NCBI GenBank assembly: GCA_020638135.1
Contig: JACKJE010000002.1
Coordinates: 1 to 64,000, forward strand
DNA: 64,000 bases
Origin: Methylobacteriaceae bacterium
Lineage (GTDB): Bacteria > Pseudomonadota > Alphaproteobacteria > Rhizobiales > Beijerinckiaceae
Direction of reading: 5' to 3'
The notes under the pieces were generated by a model. That model searched no databases. It saw only the letters and a list, made by a program, of their open reading frames with translations, and was not told the origin of the DNA. The position numbers and the translations under genes were made by a program. Below are positions 1 to 9,114 of the stretch, in pieces. Within the stretch, counting starts at the first letter, position 1. Each line of letters opens with the position of its first letter.

Positions 1-107
1 CCTTCGACAGAGTTAAGGATTTGTGAAAACGAATACTCAGTTTGTCCGGGCTCGCCTTAAGCGAATTTGAAAACCTCTCACGGTATAGTCGCGCCATTGC
101 TTATTCG

Positions 108-1535
108 ATGGCGCTCAAAATGCTCTTGCTCGACATGATCTCAGACAAGGCTCGCAGGTTTCGCGACGACCGTGGCGGGGCGGCCGCCGTCATCTTCGCG
201 ATCACGGTTCTCCCGATGGCCTTCGCCATCGGCGCAGCGATCGATTACGCCTCGGCGATCCGCATGCGCGCGACGCTGACGAGCAGCCTCGATTCGGCGG
301 CCCTGTCGGTCGCGGTCGCCCAGGTTTCCGGCCAGAGCGTCAATCTCGCCAGCGGCGCGCTGACCCACGCCGTGAAGAAGCAGTTGCAGGGCGCGCTCGG
401 CCCCTATGGGGCGAGCGCCCATGTCACAGCCACGGCGTCGATCGACTCGTCCGGCGCGCTGGCGGCGACCGCCCAGATCACCGTGCCGACACAGCTCATG
501 GGCATCGTCGGCGTCAATTCGATCAATGTGAGCGCGACGACGCGCGTCTCCCTGCCGGCCGGCCCGGTCGAACTGGCGATGGCGCTCGATACGACCGGCT
601 CGATGGCGGGCGCCAAGATCGCGGCGCTGCAGACGGCGGCGACGGACCTGAACAATACGCTATTCTCGATCCCGAACGCGTCCAGCAACGTCAAGGTCGC
701 GGTCGTGCCCTTCAACCAGTTCGTCAACATCGGCCTCGCCGACCGCAACGCGACCTGGCTGACCGGCGCGCAGGACTATACGACGCCTGCTTCCGGCTCC
801 TGCACCGACCTGCCGAACATGGTCTGCACCGGCGGCTATACGACAATCAACTCGACCTGCACGAACGACGGCATTTCCTCGCCCTGCTCGTGGCAGAACT
901 GCAACGGCTATACGCAGCAGGGCACCTACCAGTCCTGCCCGAGCGCGGTGAACCATGTCTGGCACGGCTGCGTCGGCTCGCGCAATTTTCCGGACGACGT
1001 CGGCGCGAACGCCGACCAGGTGAGCGTCGGGAATCCGGTGCCGGCCATGATCGACTATTGGTGCGCGGGGCCGCTGCAACGGCTGACCAACAGCCAGGCG
1101 ACGGTGCAGACGGCGATCAACAACCTCACGGCCGGAGGCGAGACCTATATCGCGCCCGGCCTGCTGTGGGCGTGGCGTACGCTCTCGCCCCACGCGCCCT
1201 ATTCGGACGGCGCCGGCTACGGCAGCCGCACCCGCAAGTACATCGTCTTGATGACGGACGGCATCAACACGCATTCGCCGAACTATCCCGACCATTACGG
1301 TACGGACACGGCGACCGCCAACACTCTGACCGCGCAGACCTGCGCGTCCATCAAGGCGAAGGGAATCACGATCTTCACGGTCGCCTTCCAGGTCACGGAC
1401 CTGACGATCAAGGGGGTCCTGCAGAATTGCGCCACCTCGACCTCCGGCTATTACGACTCGACCTCGGCCGCCGACCTGCAGACCGCCTTCCAGGCGATCG
1501 GCAATGCGATCACGCAGGTGCGCATCCTCAATTGA
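108..1535 (+). CDS. TadG-like pilus-assembly protein with von Willebrand A domain
   Basis: Predicted inner-membrane protein of the Tad (tight adherence) type with most of its mass in the periplasm. A short basic stretch precedes one hydrophobic segment (about residues 25-48) that follows the GGAAAVIFAI-type motif typical of TadE/TadG N-termini. A von Willebrand A domain follows, with a metal-site motif DTTGS near residue 161 and a second conserved strand, LMTDGIN. The middle is rich in Cys, Asn and Thr. The start is uncertain: the frame opens with TTG at 42, and ATG codons at 108, 120 and 135 are all possible; none has a clear ribosome site. No other tad genes are visible, so it may be an orphan or the edge of a cluster to the left. 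Confidence 0.82.
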   Translation: MALKMLLLDMISDKARRFRDDRGGAAAVIFAITVLPMAFAIGAAIDYASAIRMRATLTSSLDSAALSVAVAQVSGQSVNLASGALTHAVKKQLQGALGPYGASAHVTATASIDSSGALAATAQITVPTQLMGIVGVNSINVSATTRVSLPAGPVELAMALDTTGSMAGAKIAALQTAATDLNNTLFSIPNASSNVKVAVVPFNQFVNIGLADRNATWLTGAQDYTTPASGSCTDLPNMVCTGGYTTINSTCTNDGISSPCSWQNCNGYTQQGTYQSCPSAVNHVWHGCVGSRNFPDDVGANADQVSVGNPVPAMIDYWCAGPLQRLTNSQATVQTAINNLTAGGETYIAPGLLWAWRTLSPHAPYSDGAGYGSRTRKYIVLMTDGINTHSPNYPDHYGTDTATANTLTAQTCASIKAKGITIFTVAFQVTDLTIKGVLQNCATSTSGYYDSTSAADLQTAFQAIGNAITQVRILN

Positions 1536-1558
1536 CGCAACGAACAGGGAGAGAAGCC

Positions 1559-1912
1559 TTGAAGAACCGCATTGCTCTTGCTTTCGCGCTGGCGCTCGTC
1601 CCCGCCGCCGCCTGCGCCGAGACCTGGATGGTCGTCGAAGGCGCCGACGGCAAGGTCAAGGGCGCCTGGACCGTGAACGTCGCGGGCGCCGCGATCAACG
1701 GCGCGGCGGCGATGAAGAACGAGCGCGGCATGGCCGTCACCTACAAGGTGGCGGGCGACAATCAGAACGGCAATTACGTGATCCAGCGCATCCAGCCGAG
1801 CGACGGCGTGGCCTGCACCTATGTCGGCAAGGCCGCCGGCCCGAAGGCGATCAACGGCACCGCCAAATGCGGCCGCGACAGCGCACAATGGAGCGCCGTC
1901 AAGACGAATTGA
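1559..1912 (+). CDS. small secreted protein of unknown function
   Basis: A 117-residue protein beginning with TTG behind an AGGGAGAG ribosome site, 23 bases after the TadG-like gene, so probably co-transcribed with it. The first 20 or so residues form a clear Sec signal peptide (KNRIALAFALALVPAAACAE), and the mature part has two cysteines that could form a disulfide. The pattern of a tryptophan-containing strand, small Gly/Ala/Asn-rich repeats and two late cysteines suggests a small beta-sheet periplasmic domain. I do not recognise the family. Confidence 0.7.
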   Translation: MKNRIALAFALALVPAAACAETWMVVEGADGKVKGAWTVNVAGAAINGAAAMKNERGMAVTYKVAGDNQNGNYVIQRIQPSDGVACTYVGKAAGPKAINGTAKCGRDSAQWSAVKTN

Positions 1913-1943
1913 AGTCGACCTCGCGACAAGGCTGACTCCCAAC

Positions 1944-1974
1944 GAAAAAAACGGCGCCCGTCTCCGGGCGCCGT
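1944..1974 (-). terminator. rho-independent terminator of glnK-amtB
   Basis: A perfect 10-bp stem (ACGGCGCCCG / CGGGCGCCGT, 1951-1960 with 1965-1974) and a 4-base loop are followed, on the minus strand, by a run of seven T (1945-1951 read in reverse). It lies downstream of amtB on that strand. There is no T-run on the plus side, so it serves the minus strand. Confidence 0.85.
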
Positions 1975-2103
1975 GCGGGACCGATTGCACCGGTCCTTGA
2001 AGAGAAACGGGAGCGCGCTTTCTGGCGGAAACCGGAGACCAATTTCGCCGCGCGCTCCCAGTCGGCGCTCCCGGCCTTGGCCGGAAGCGCTCTCGGGAGG
2101 AAA

Positions 2104-3660
2104 TCAGTAGTTGTAGGCGCGCTCGCCGTGGTCGGTGACGTCGAGGCCTTCGCGCTCGGAGTCCGCCGGGACGCGCAGGCCGACGACGAGGTCGACAACC
2201 TTGTAGATGATCGCCGAACCGACGCCCGACCAGATCAGCGTGGCGAGGACCGCGACGATCTGCGAGATCACCTGCTGGCCGAAGGCGTACGTGCCCGCGT
2301 TGTTGCCGGTGATGTTGGTGTAGTCGGTGAGGCCGACGCCGCCGAGCGAGGGGGCGACGAGGATGCCCGTGGCGATGGCGCCGATGACGCCGCCGACGCA
2401 GTGCACGCCGAACACGTCGAGCGCATCGTCGTCAGCCGAGCGCCCGCTTCACCTTCGAGACGAAGATCAGGCAGACCGGCGAGACGATCAGGCCAGAGCA
2501 CGATCGCGCCCATCGGGCCAGCGGCATAGCCGGAGGCCGGCGTGACCGCGACGAGGCCGGCGACGCGCCAGAGGCCATGCCGAGCAGCGAGGGCTTGCCC
2601 TGGCCATCCATTCCACCATCAGCCAGGAGAAGGCCGCCGCGCAGGTCGCGACCATCGTGTTGACAAAGGCGAGAGCGGTCGTGCCGTTGGACTCGAGGTT
2701 GGAGCCGGCGTTGAAGCCGAACCAGCCCACCCACAGCAGCGAGGCGCCGATCATGGTCATGGTCAGCGAGTGCGGCATCATGGCTTCACGCGGATAGCCG
2801 ACGCGCTTGCCGACCATGATGGCGCCGACGAGGCCGGCGATGCCCGCGTTGATGTGCACGACCGTGCCGCCCGCGAAGTCGAGCGCGCCCGAGCCGTTCA
2901 TCAGGAACTCGCCGATGCCCTTGCCCTGGTTGATCCAGCCGGCGGCCGCGCTGAGTTCGGCAAGCTTGCCTTCGGCCGCAGCCTTCTTGGCGGCGTCCGC
3001 GCCGGCGGCGGCGAGCGCCTTGGCGGCGGCGGCGAGATCGTCCGGCGCCGGCGTCGCCCACACCCAGTGCGCAACCGGGAAGTAGATGAACGTCACCCAC
3101 AGGAACGAGAAGAGCATGACCGCAGAAAACTTCATGCGCTCGGCGAAGGCGCCGACGATGAGGGCGGGCGTGATCATCGCGAAGGTCATCTGGAAGACCA
3201 TGTAGGCGTATTCCGGAATGACGACGCCATTCGAGAAGGTGGCCGAGACGGAGTTCGCGTCAATGCCCTTGAGGAAGGCCTTGCCGAAGCCGCCGAGGTA
3301 GTAGCCGCCGCTGTCGCCCAGCGAGATCGAGTAGCCGTAGAAGCACCACAACAGGCCGACCATGGCGACGATCGCCATCACCTGGGTGAGGACCGACAGC
3401 ATGTTCTTGGTGCGCACGAGGCCGCCGTAGAACAGCGCGAGGCCGGGGATCGACATCATCAGCACGAGCAGCGACGAGGTCAGCATCCAGGCGGTGTCGC
3501 CCTGGTTGGGCTTGGGCGCGGCCGCAGCGGCCGGAGCGGCCGCATCCTTGGCGGCGTCCGCCGCCGCCTGGGCAAGCGCGGTGTCGAAGGTCAGCAGCGC
3601 GCCGAGCGCGCCGACGCCGACCGCGGCCAACGTCGCCTTCTGAAGGGGACTGAATTTCAT
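2104..3660 (-). CDS. amtB: ammonium transporter AmtB (reading frame disrupted)
   Basis: Inner-membrane ammonium channel. A signal-peptide-like N-terminus and an Ala/Pro/Lys-rich linker precede the Amt core. Recognisable pieces include DTAWMLTSSLLVLMM, PGLALFYGGLVR and FQMTFAMITPALI, then near the end VFGVHCVGGVIGAIATG. The frame is lost and regained several times between about 2430 and 2625: the stretch GKPSLLGMASG, the following TPASGYAGPMGAIV and LIVSPVCLIFVSKVKRALG lie in different frames. About four or five single-base indels would restore one protein of roughly 515 residues. It follows glnK by 41 bases, the usual partner order. I treat the indels as probable sequence error because every conserved segment is still present and in order. 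Confidence 0.9.
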
Positions 3661-3701
3661 TTTCTTGGCTCCTGATGTTCAAGAATTCTGCGGGGGACGG
3701 A

Positions 3702-4040
3702 TCAGAGCGCCTCGTCGCCGGACTCGCCGGTGCGGATACGGATCGCCTGGTCGAGCGGGGAGACGAAGATCTTGCCGTCGCCGATCTGGCCGGTGCGCGC
3801 GACCGAGGAGATGGCGTCGATGACCGCCTGCACCTGCTCGGAGGCGACCGCCAGTTCGATCTTCAGCTTGGGGAGGAAGCTGACGGCGTATTCGGCGCCG
3901 CGATAGATTTCGGTGTGCCCCTTCTGACGGCCGTAGCCCTTCACCTCGGTCACCGTCAGGCCGTGCACTCCGATCGAGGTCAGGGCGTCCCGGACCTCGT
4001 CGAGTTTGAACGGCTTTATGATCGCCATTACGATTTTCAT
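3702..4040 (-). CDS. glnK: nitrogen regulatory protein P-II (GlnK)
   Basis: A 112-residue PII signalling protein that gates AmtB and reports nitrogen and energy status. The family signature is complete: MKIVMAIIKPFKLDEVRDAL at the N-terminus, the T-loop with the uridylylation site Tyr51 in RGAEYAVSF, and the C-terminal loop TGQIGDGKIFVSPLDQAIRIRTGE. The start at 4040 gives the usual 112 residues; an upstream in-frame extension has no PII similarity. Gene order glnK-amtB and a sigma-54-like promoter upstream point to nitrogen control. Confidence 0.97.
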   Translation of the reverse strand: MKIVMAIIKPFKLDEVRDALTSIGVHGLTVTEVKGYGRQKGHTEIYRGAEYAVSFLPKLKIELAVASEQVQAVIDAISSVARTGQIGDGKIFVSPLDQAIRIRTGESGDEAL

Positions 4041-4146
4041 GTTGTCGCCTCTGCTTGCGCCCTGTTTCACGCGACGGGTCTGCCCCGCCGGAGTTCGTTC
4101 CGGACGGTCCGGCGCCGCCAGAACGGGCTGAACCGGTCTGTGCGTT

Positions 4147-4162
4147 AACAAGATGCGTGCCA
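4147..4162 (-). promoter_or_regulatory. putative sigma-54 promoter of glnK-amtB
   Basis: Read on the minus strand the site is TGGCACGCATCTTGTT, which matches the -24/-12 consensus TGGCACG-N4-TTGC(A/T) except that the -12 GC is GT. It lies about 107 bases before the glnK start. glnK-amtB operons are commonly RpoN/NtrC-dependent, which supports the call. I found no clear NtrC sites. Confidence 0.55.
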
Positions 4163-4279
4163 GAGGGGCATGACGCCGTTTGCCCCGCGCAATATCAGGG
4201 CGTTAGCCGGTGGCTTGGCGGAGCCGGCGCCGCTTCGAGGGCAGATTGCCTAAAACGTGGGCGCCCGAATGGGCGGCGT

Positions 4280-5569
4280 TCAAGCCAGACCGGACGGCCG
4301 GGGACCGCCGCAGGCCCAGTCCAGCAATTCGACGGTGTGGACGACCGGCGCAGGCGCCTTCTGCGAGAGCTGGGCGATGCAGCCGATATTGCCGGCCGCC
4401 ACCGCCTGCACCTTCAGGCGGGCGATATTGGACTGCTTGCGGGCGCGCAGACGTCCGGCGAGGTCGGGCTGCATGATGTTGTAGACGCCGGCCGACCCGC
4501 AGCAGATGTGGCTTTCGGGAATGTCCTTCACGACAAAGCCCGCCCGGCGCAGCAGGGTCTTGGGCAGGTCCGTGATCTTCTGGCCGTGCTGCATCGAACA
4601 GGCCGAATGATAGGCGATGGTCATCTTCGGCTGTATGGCTGGCGTCCAGTCGAGGCCGCCGAGATATTCGGCGACGTCCTTTGCCAGCGCGGCGACGCGC
4701 GCAGCCTTTTCGGCATAGGCCGCATCGCCGCGCAGCAGGTAGCCGTAGTCCTTCACCGACGTGCCGCAGCCTGAGGCGGTGATGAGAATGGCGTCGAGCC
4801 CGCCGTTGTCGATCAACCGCGTCCAGGCGTCGACATTGGCGCGCGCGAATTCGAGGGCGTCATGCTCGCGACCCATGTGATGCACGAGCGCGCCGCAGCA
4901 GCCTTCGCCCGGCGCTGGAACGACCTCGACGCCGCAGCGCGCGAGCAGGCGTTTTGCGGCGGCGTTGATCGAGGGTTTGAGCGCCGGCTGCGCGCAGCCT
5001 TCGAGGATGGCGACGCGGCCGCGCCGTTCTTCTGGCAGAGCCACTTGCGCCGCCGGCGCCGCCGGCGCCGACGAGGGAGCGAGATCGAGCATGGCGGCAA
5101 GGCGCGGCCCGACCGACGGCAGGAGCCGCACCAGCGGTGCGAAGGGCCGCCCGAGACGGCCGGCGATCAGAGCCAGTTTGAAGCGCTGGGGATAGGGCAG
5201 CACGAAAGCGAGCAATCCGCGCATCAGCCGATCGCCGAGCGGGCGCGTGTAGCCGTGTTCGATATGCGCGCGCGCGTGATCGACGAGATGCATGTAGTGC
5301 ACGCCCGACGGGCAGGTCGTCATGCAGGACAGGCAGGAGAGACAGCGATCGAGATGCTTGACCACTTCGCCGGTCGCCTGCTTGCCGCCCTCCAGCATGT
5401 CCTTGATCAGATAGATGCGCCCGCGTGGAGAATCGAGTTCGTCGCCGAGCAGCAGATAGGTCGGGCAGGTCGCGGTGCAGAAACCGCAATGGACGCAGGT
5501 GCGCAAGATCTTTTCCGATTCCCGCATCTGCGGGTCGGCGAGCGCGGCAAGGGTGAAATTGGTTTGCAT
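4280..5569 (-). CDS. glcF: glycolate oxidase iron-sulfur subunit GlcF
   Basis: A 429-residue electron-transfer subunit of membrane-associated glycolate oxidase, which converts glycolate to glyoxylate. Two ferredoxin-type motifs bind [4Fe-4S] clusters: CVHCGFCTATCP near residue 24 and CLSCLSCMTTCP near residue 75. Two CCG domains follow, with GEGCCGALVHHMG and later CSMQHG ... CCGSAGVYN. The length is normal for GlcF. It is the last gene of the glcD-glcE-DUF2585-glcF operon, starting 2 bases after the DUF2585 stop. Confidence 0.95.
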   Translation of the reverse strand: MQTNFTLAALADPQMRESEKILRTCVHCGFCTATCPTYLLLGDELDSPRGRIYLIKDMLEGGKQATGEVVKHLDRCLSCLSCMTTCPSGVHYMHLVDHARAHIEHGYTRPLGDRLMRGLLAFVLPYPQRFKLALIAGRLGRPFAPLVRLLPSVGPRLAAMLDLAPSSAPAAPAAQVALPEERRGRVAILEGCAQPALKPSINAAAKRLLARCGVEVVPAPGEGCCGALVHHMGREHDALEFARANVDAWTRLIDNGGLDAILITASGCGTSVKDYGYLLRGDAAYAEKAARVAALAKDVAEYLGGLDWTPAIQPKMTIAYHSACSMQHGQKITDLPKTLLRRAGFVVKDIPESHICCGSAGVYNIMQPDLAGRLRARKQSNIARLKVQAVAAGNIGCIAQLSQKAPAPVVHTVELLDWACGGPRPSGLA

Positions 5570-5571
5570 GA

Positions 5572-6243
5572 TTAGAGCGCGCTCTGCCAGGCCTTGATGG
5601 CGTCGATGGGATGAATGAGCATGATGATGTTGAGCGTGAGATTGTCGCGGATCACGTAGCCGACGCCGACCTCCATCGCGATGGCCGCTGCAACCGTCAG
5701 CCAAACGGGCATTATCCGCGCGAGCGAGAAACCGACGACCATGGCGAGAATGTCGCTGGTGGAATTGATGACGCTGTCGCCGTAATAGTCGAGCGAGATG
5801 GTGGCGGCGCGGTAGCGCTCGATGATGATGGGGGAGTTTTCCAGCACCTCCCAGGCGCCCTCGATCACGACGGCCGCGAGCAGCGCGGCGGCGAAGGAAA
5901 TTTGGCGGCCGCTCAAGCGGCCTATCAGCTTCGCTGCGCCATAGAACAGAAAGCCGTGAATGATGTGCGAGAACGTGTACCAGTCGGTGATGTGCTGCGA
6001 ATTCTCCGAGGAATTCACGACGCCGTGCCAGAATTTCACATAGCCGCACTTGCAGATGAGCGGATGTCCGGAGGCGTAGACGAGCGCCTCGCTGATTAGA
6101 ATGGCGAGGAGCGCAAGCGCAAAGGCGATCCCGTCATTGCGAGGAGCGAAGCGACGAAGCAATCCATCCACCTCGGAGTCCCGGTGGATGGATTGCTTCG
6201 CTCCGCTCGCAATGACGGGCCGATGCGCGTCAGACCCCTGCAT
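5572..6243 (-). CDS. DUF2585 / UPF0314 family membrane protein
   Basis: Integral membrane protein of the DUF2585 (UPF0314) family, function unknown. Family blocks include ICKCGYVKFWHGVV, SSENSQHITDWYTFSHIIHG and WEVLENSPIIIERYR, with four or five hydrophobic segments. It is unusually placed between glcE and glcF. The ATG at 6243 overlaps the end of glcE. The first 40 or so codons run through a palindromic repeat (6131-6218), so an in-frame repeat insertion appears to encode the segment VIASGAKQSIH to RFAPRNDG before the first membrane helix. The true start could also be a non-ATG codon downstream of the repeat. Confidence 0.85.
   Translation of the reverse strand: MQGSDAHRPVIASGAKQSIHRDSEVDGLLRRFAPRNDGIAFALALLAILISEALVYASGHPLICKCGYVKFWHGVVNSSENSQHITDWYTFSHIIHGFLFYGAAKLIGRLSGRQISFAAALLAAVVIEGAWEVLENSPIIIERYRAATISLDYYGDSVINSTSDILAMVVGFSLARIMPVWLTVAAAIAMEVGVGYVIRDNLTLNIIMLIHPIDAIKAWQSAL
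6131..6218. repeat. palindromic interspersed repeat, copy A
   Basis: Two arms of about 30 bases (6131-6166 and 6189-6218), starting CGTCATTGCGAG and ending CGCTCGCAATGACGG, are near-perfect reverse complements around a central CACCTCGGAGTCCCGGTG hairpin. A related copy lies at 35451-35564. Elements of this type are scattered through many Hyphomicrobiales genomes. Here the copy lies inside the 5' coding region of the DUF2585 gene and keeps its frame open. Confidence 0.85.
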
Positions 6244-7405
6244 ACATCCGCCCCGGATTGAGAACACCGTCGGGATCGAAGCTCGCCTTGACGTCGCGCG
6301 TCAGTTTCATCAGCGGCGCCGCGAGCGGTTGAAAGACGTCGACGCGCGCGCGGACTTCGTCGGGCGCGCGCACCAGCGTCGCATGGCCGCCGCAGGTCGC
6401 AACCGCCGCGCGCACGTCCTTTTCGCGCGCATCGCCTGCGGCGTCGACCGCGAGCCAGACGAGGCCGCCGCCCCAGTCGTAGAAATGCGCGACCGCGCCA
6501 TTGCGCTGCACGAGCCGCACGAGGTCGGGCGCGCGCGACGGCGCTGTCGAGACGCGCCAGACGGCTCGCGCATCGGGGGCCGCGAAGAAGGCGCATTCGC
6601 CGACGTCGCGCCACAGCGCGCGCGAGGCGCTGTCGTCGAGCGTGACGTCGCCGCCGACGAGCTTGCGCAATTCGGCGATGCGATAGGCGACGGAGGCTTC
6701 GAAATTCTCGATGCGCAGCAGCGTGCGGGCTTCGGCGCCGCCGGCGCCCGGCGGCAGATGCGCGGCGCCGCTGACTTCGAACGGCGAACCCAGCGCCTGC
6801 GCCAGCGCCTCGACCGCGCGCGCGTCGTCGAGACCTTTGATGACCAGCGTCGCGCTCGTCTCGGGCGTTGGCAACAGCTTGAAGGTCACTTCCGTGAGCA
6901 CGCCGAGCGTGCCATGCGCGCCAGCCGATAGCTTCACGAGATCGAGGCCTGTGACGTTCTTCATCACGCGCCCGCCGCTCTTGATCGCCTCGCCCGCGCC
7001 ATTGACGAAGCGCACGCCGATCAGGCTGTCGCGCGCCGCGCCTGCGGAGATGCGGCGCGCGCCCGAGAGATTGCAGGCGGCGACCGCGCCGATGGTCGGC
7101 GCGCCACTCGAACCGTAGAGGCGGCGGTGATCCGGCGGCTCGAACGGCAGGATCTGCTTGCGCTCGACGAGCAGCGCCTCGATGTCGGCGAGCGGCGTGC
7201 CCGCGCGCGCGCAGATCACCATTTCGGCGGGCTCGTAGAAAACGACGCCGTTCAGCCCGCGCGTCGACAGGGTCTCCGCCGTCTGCGTCGGGCGGCCAAG
7301 TCCTGCGCGCGTACCGCCGCCCTCGATGGCGAGCGGCGTCTTTTTCGCGCGGGCGTCGGCGACGATGGCGCAGAAATCGGATTCTGTGGCGGGCTGGTGG
7401 GTCAT
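6230..7405 (-). CDS. glcE: glycolate oxidase FAD-binding subunit GlcE
   Basis: A 391-residue FAD-linked subunit of glycolate oxidase. The PCMH-type FAD-binding fold is seen in IEGGGTRAGLG near residue 30, then FEPPDHRRLYGSSGAPTIGA and SGGRVMKNVTGLDLVKL, followed by an oxidase C-terminal domain ending in FDPDGVLNPGRMYAGV. The ATG at 7405 was chosen because upstream sequence is repeat-derived. It is transcribed after glcD; the spacer between them carries an inverted pair of REP-like repeats. Confidence 0.93.
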   Translation of the reverse strand: MTHQPATESDFCAIVADARAKKTPLAIEGGGTRAGLGRPTQTAETLSTRGLNGVVFYEPAEMVICARAGTPLADIEALLVERKQILPFEPPDHRRLYGSSGAPTIGAVAACNLSGARRISAGAARDSLIGVRFVNGAGEAIKSGGRVMKNVTGLDLVKLSAGAHGTLGVLTEVTFKLLPTPETSATLVIKGLDDARAVEALAQALGSPFEVSGAAHLPPGAGGAEARTLLRIENFEASVAYRIAELRKLVGGDVTLDDSASRALWRDVGECAFFAAPDARAVWRVSTAPSRAPDLVRLVQRNGAVAHFYDWGGGLVWLAVDAAGDAREKDVRAAVATCGGHATLVRAPDEVRARVDVFQPLAAPLMKLTRDVKASFDPDGVLNPGRMYAGV

Positions 7406-7412
7406 CTCGGGT

Positions 7413-7572
7413 TCTCTCCCTCTCCCCGCCTGCGGGGAGAGGGTCGGGGTGAGGGGCCTGGCGGAGCTGCTCGATATTGAATTTCGGCGTGGGCCTGAAG
7501 TGAAGACGGGCACGAGCCAGTCGCCTCGCCCCTCACCCTGCCCTCTCCCCGCTTATGCGGGGAGAGGGTGGG
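7413..7572. repeat. inverted pair of REP-like repeats between glcD and glcE
   Basis: One unit at 7413-7456 has the form CTCTCCCCGCC-TGCGGGGAGAG followed by GGTCGGGGTGAGGGGC. A second unit in opposite orientation lies at 7524-7572 (CCCCTCACCCTGCC then CTCTCCCCGC-TTAT-GCGGGGAGAG). Each can fold on itself and the pair can fold together into a long hairpin. They differ from the repeat at 6131-6218. Such pairs can stabilise or attenuate operon mRNA, so glcE and glcF may be expressed at a different level from glcD (inference). Confidence 0.85.
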
Positions 7573-7577
7573 CGCCT

Positions 7578-9011
7578 TCAAGCCGCCCTCCCCTCCAGCG
7601 GAAACACCTTTGCCGGATTGAGCAGCCATTGATCGTCGAAGGCTGCGCGCACGCGCATCTGCTGCGCAAGGTCGGCCGCGCTGAACTGGCGCGGCATCAG
7701 ATCGCGCTTCTCGATGCCGACGCCATGTTCGCCGGTCAGGCAGCCGCCGACATCGACACAGAGTTTCAGCACGTCCTCCCCTGCCTTCTCCGCCTTTTCC
7801 TGCTCGGCCGGATCGTTGACGTTGTACATGATCAGCGGATGCATGTTGCCGTCGCCGGCATGGAAGACATTGGCGACGCGCAGTCCATAGCGCTCGACGA
7901 TCTTGTAGGTCTCGTCGAGCACATGGCAGAGCTGGCTCGTCGGCACCGTGCCGTCCATGCAGATGTAGTCGGCGACGCGGCCGGTCGCGCCGAAGGCGGA
8001 CTTGCGGCCCTTCCAGATGCGCGCGGCCTCCATCGCGCTCTGGGATTCGCGCACCGTCTTGACACCATTCTTCTGCGCAATGGCGACGATCTTCTTGAGC
8101 TGCGTCTCCATCTCCTCGTCGGAGCCCTCGACCTCGACGATCAGCAGCGCGCCGGCGTCGAGCGGGTAGCCGGCATGCGCGAAAGCCTCGCAGATTTCGA
8201 TGGCGATCTTGTCCATGAATTCAATCGCCACGGGAATGATGCCGTGACCGATGATGTCGGACACGCAGGCGGCGGCGGATTCCGGCGTCTCGAAACCGAA
8301 CAGAACTGGTCGCGCGCCCTCGGCCTGGCGAAGCAGGCGCACGGTGGCCTCGGTGATGACGCCGAGCTGGCCTTCGGAACCCGTGATCAGGCCGAGAAAG
8401 TCGTAGCCGGCCGCATCGAGCCAGTCGCCGCCGATCTCGACGATGGTTCCGTCGACGAGAACCATCTTCACGCCGAGCACATTGTTGGTGGTGACGCCAT
8501 ATTTGAGGCAATGCGCGCCGCCGGAATTCATGCCGATATTGCCGGCGATGGTGCAGGCGAGCTGCGACGACGGGTCCGGCGCATAGAAAAAGCCGTCGGC
8601 GGCGACCGCATCGGAAATGCCGAGATTGGTGACGCCAGCCTGCACGCGCGCGATGCGGTCGGCATAATCGACGTCGAGGATTTTCGACATTTTGGATACG
8701 CCGATCACGACGGCGTCTTCCTGCGGAATGGCGCCGCCCGACAACGACGTGCCCGCGCCGCGCGGCACGACCTTCACGCCCTGCTTGTGCAGATAAGCCA
8801 TCACATTGCTCGTCTCCTCGGTCGAGCGCGGCAGCACGACGGCGAGCGGCAGGCGACGATAGGCGGTCAACGCGTCGGTTTCGAAAGCGCGGCGCTCGTC
8901 CTCGCTGACGACAAGACATTCAGGCGGCACGAGAGCCGCGAGACCGGCGATGATCTGGTCGCGCTTGTCGAGGATTTTCGGATCGGGCGCGGGAAAGGCG
9001 ATTGCCGACAT
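7578..9011 (-). CDS. glcD: glycolate oxidase subunit GlcD (FAD-linked oxidase)
   Basis: A 477-residue catalytic flavoprotein of glycolate oxidase. FAD-binding signatures are PRGAGTSLSGGAIPQEDAVV and YAPDPSSQLACTIAGNIGMN; the C-terminal substrate/FAD domain includes NVFHAGDGNMHPLI and GGCLTGEHGVG, both typical of GlcD and D-lactate dehydrogenases. The ATG at 9011 gives the usual N-terminus; an upstream in-frame extension is unlikely. It is divergent from lutA across a spacer of about 100 bases, so the promoters face each other. Confidence 0.95.
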   Translation of the reverse strand: MSAIAFPAPDPKILDKRDQIIAGLAALVPPECLVVSEDERRAFETDALTAYRRLPLAVVLPRSTEETSNVMAYLHKQGVKVVPRGAGTSLSGGAIPQEDAVVIGVSKMSKILDVDYADRIARVQAGVTNLGISDAVAADGFFYAPDPSSQLACTIAGNIGMNSGGAHCLKYGVTTNNVLGVKMVLVDGTIVEIGGDWLDAAGYDFLGLITGSEGQLGVITEATVRLLRQAEGARPVLFGFETPESAAACVSDIIGHGIIPVAIEFMDKIAIEICEAFAHAGYPLDAGALLIVEVEGSDEEMETQLKKIVAIAQKNGVKTVRESQSAMEAARIWKGRKSAFGATGRVADYICMDGTVPTSQLCHVLDETYKIVERYGLRVANVFHAGDGNMHPLIMYNVNDPAEQEKAEKAGEDVLKLCVDVGGCLTGEHGVGIEKRDLMPRQFSAADLAQQMRVRAAFDDQWLLNPAKVFPLEGRAA

Positions 9012-9114
9012 CGGTTCGTTCCTTGCGGCCGGTGGGACAAGTTGACGACGGCTCCCTCCGGCCCCTAGATGGACGATCAAACTAGCATGCAAGCCGTCGC
9101 TTGGGGAGACGTTC

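Noticed and set aside
2542..3675. 377-codon plus-strand frame opposite amtB
   Set aside because: Shadow frame; it remains open only because amtB is GC-biased at third positions.
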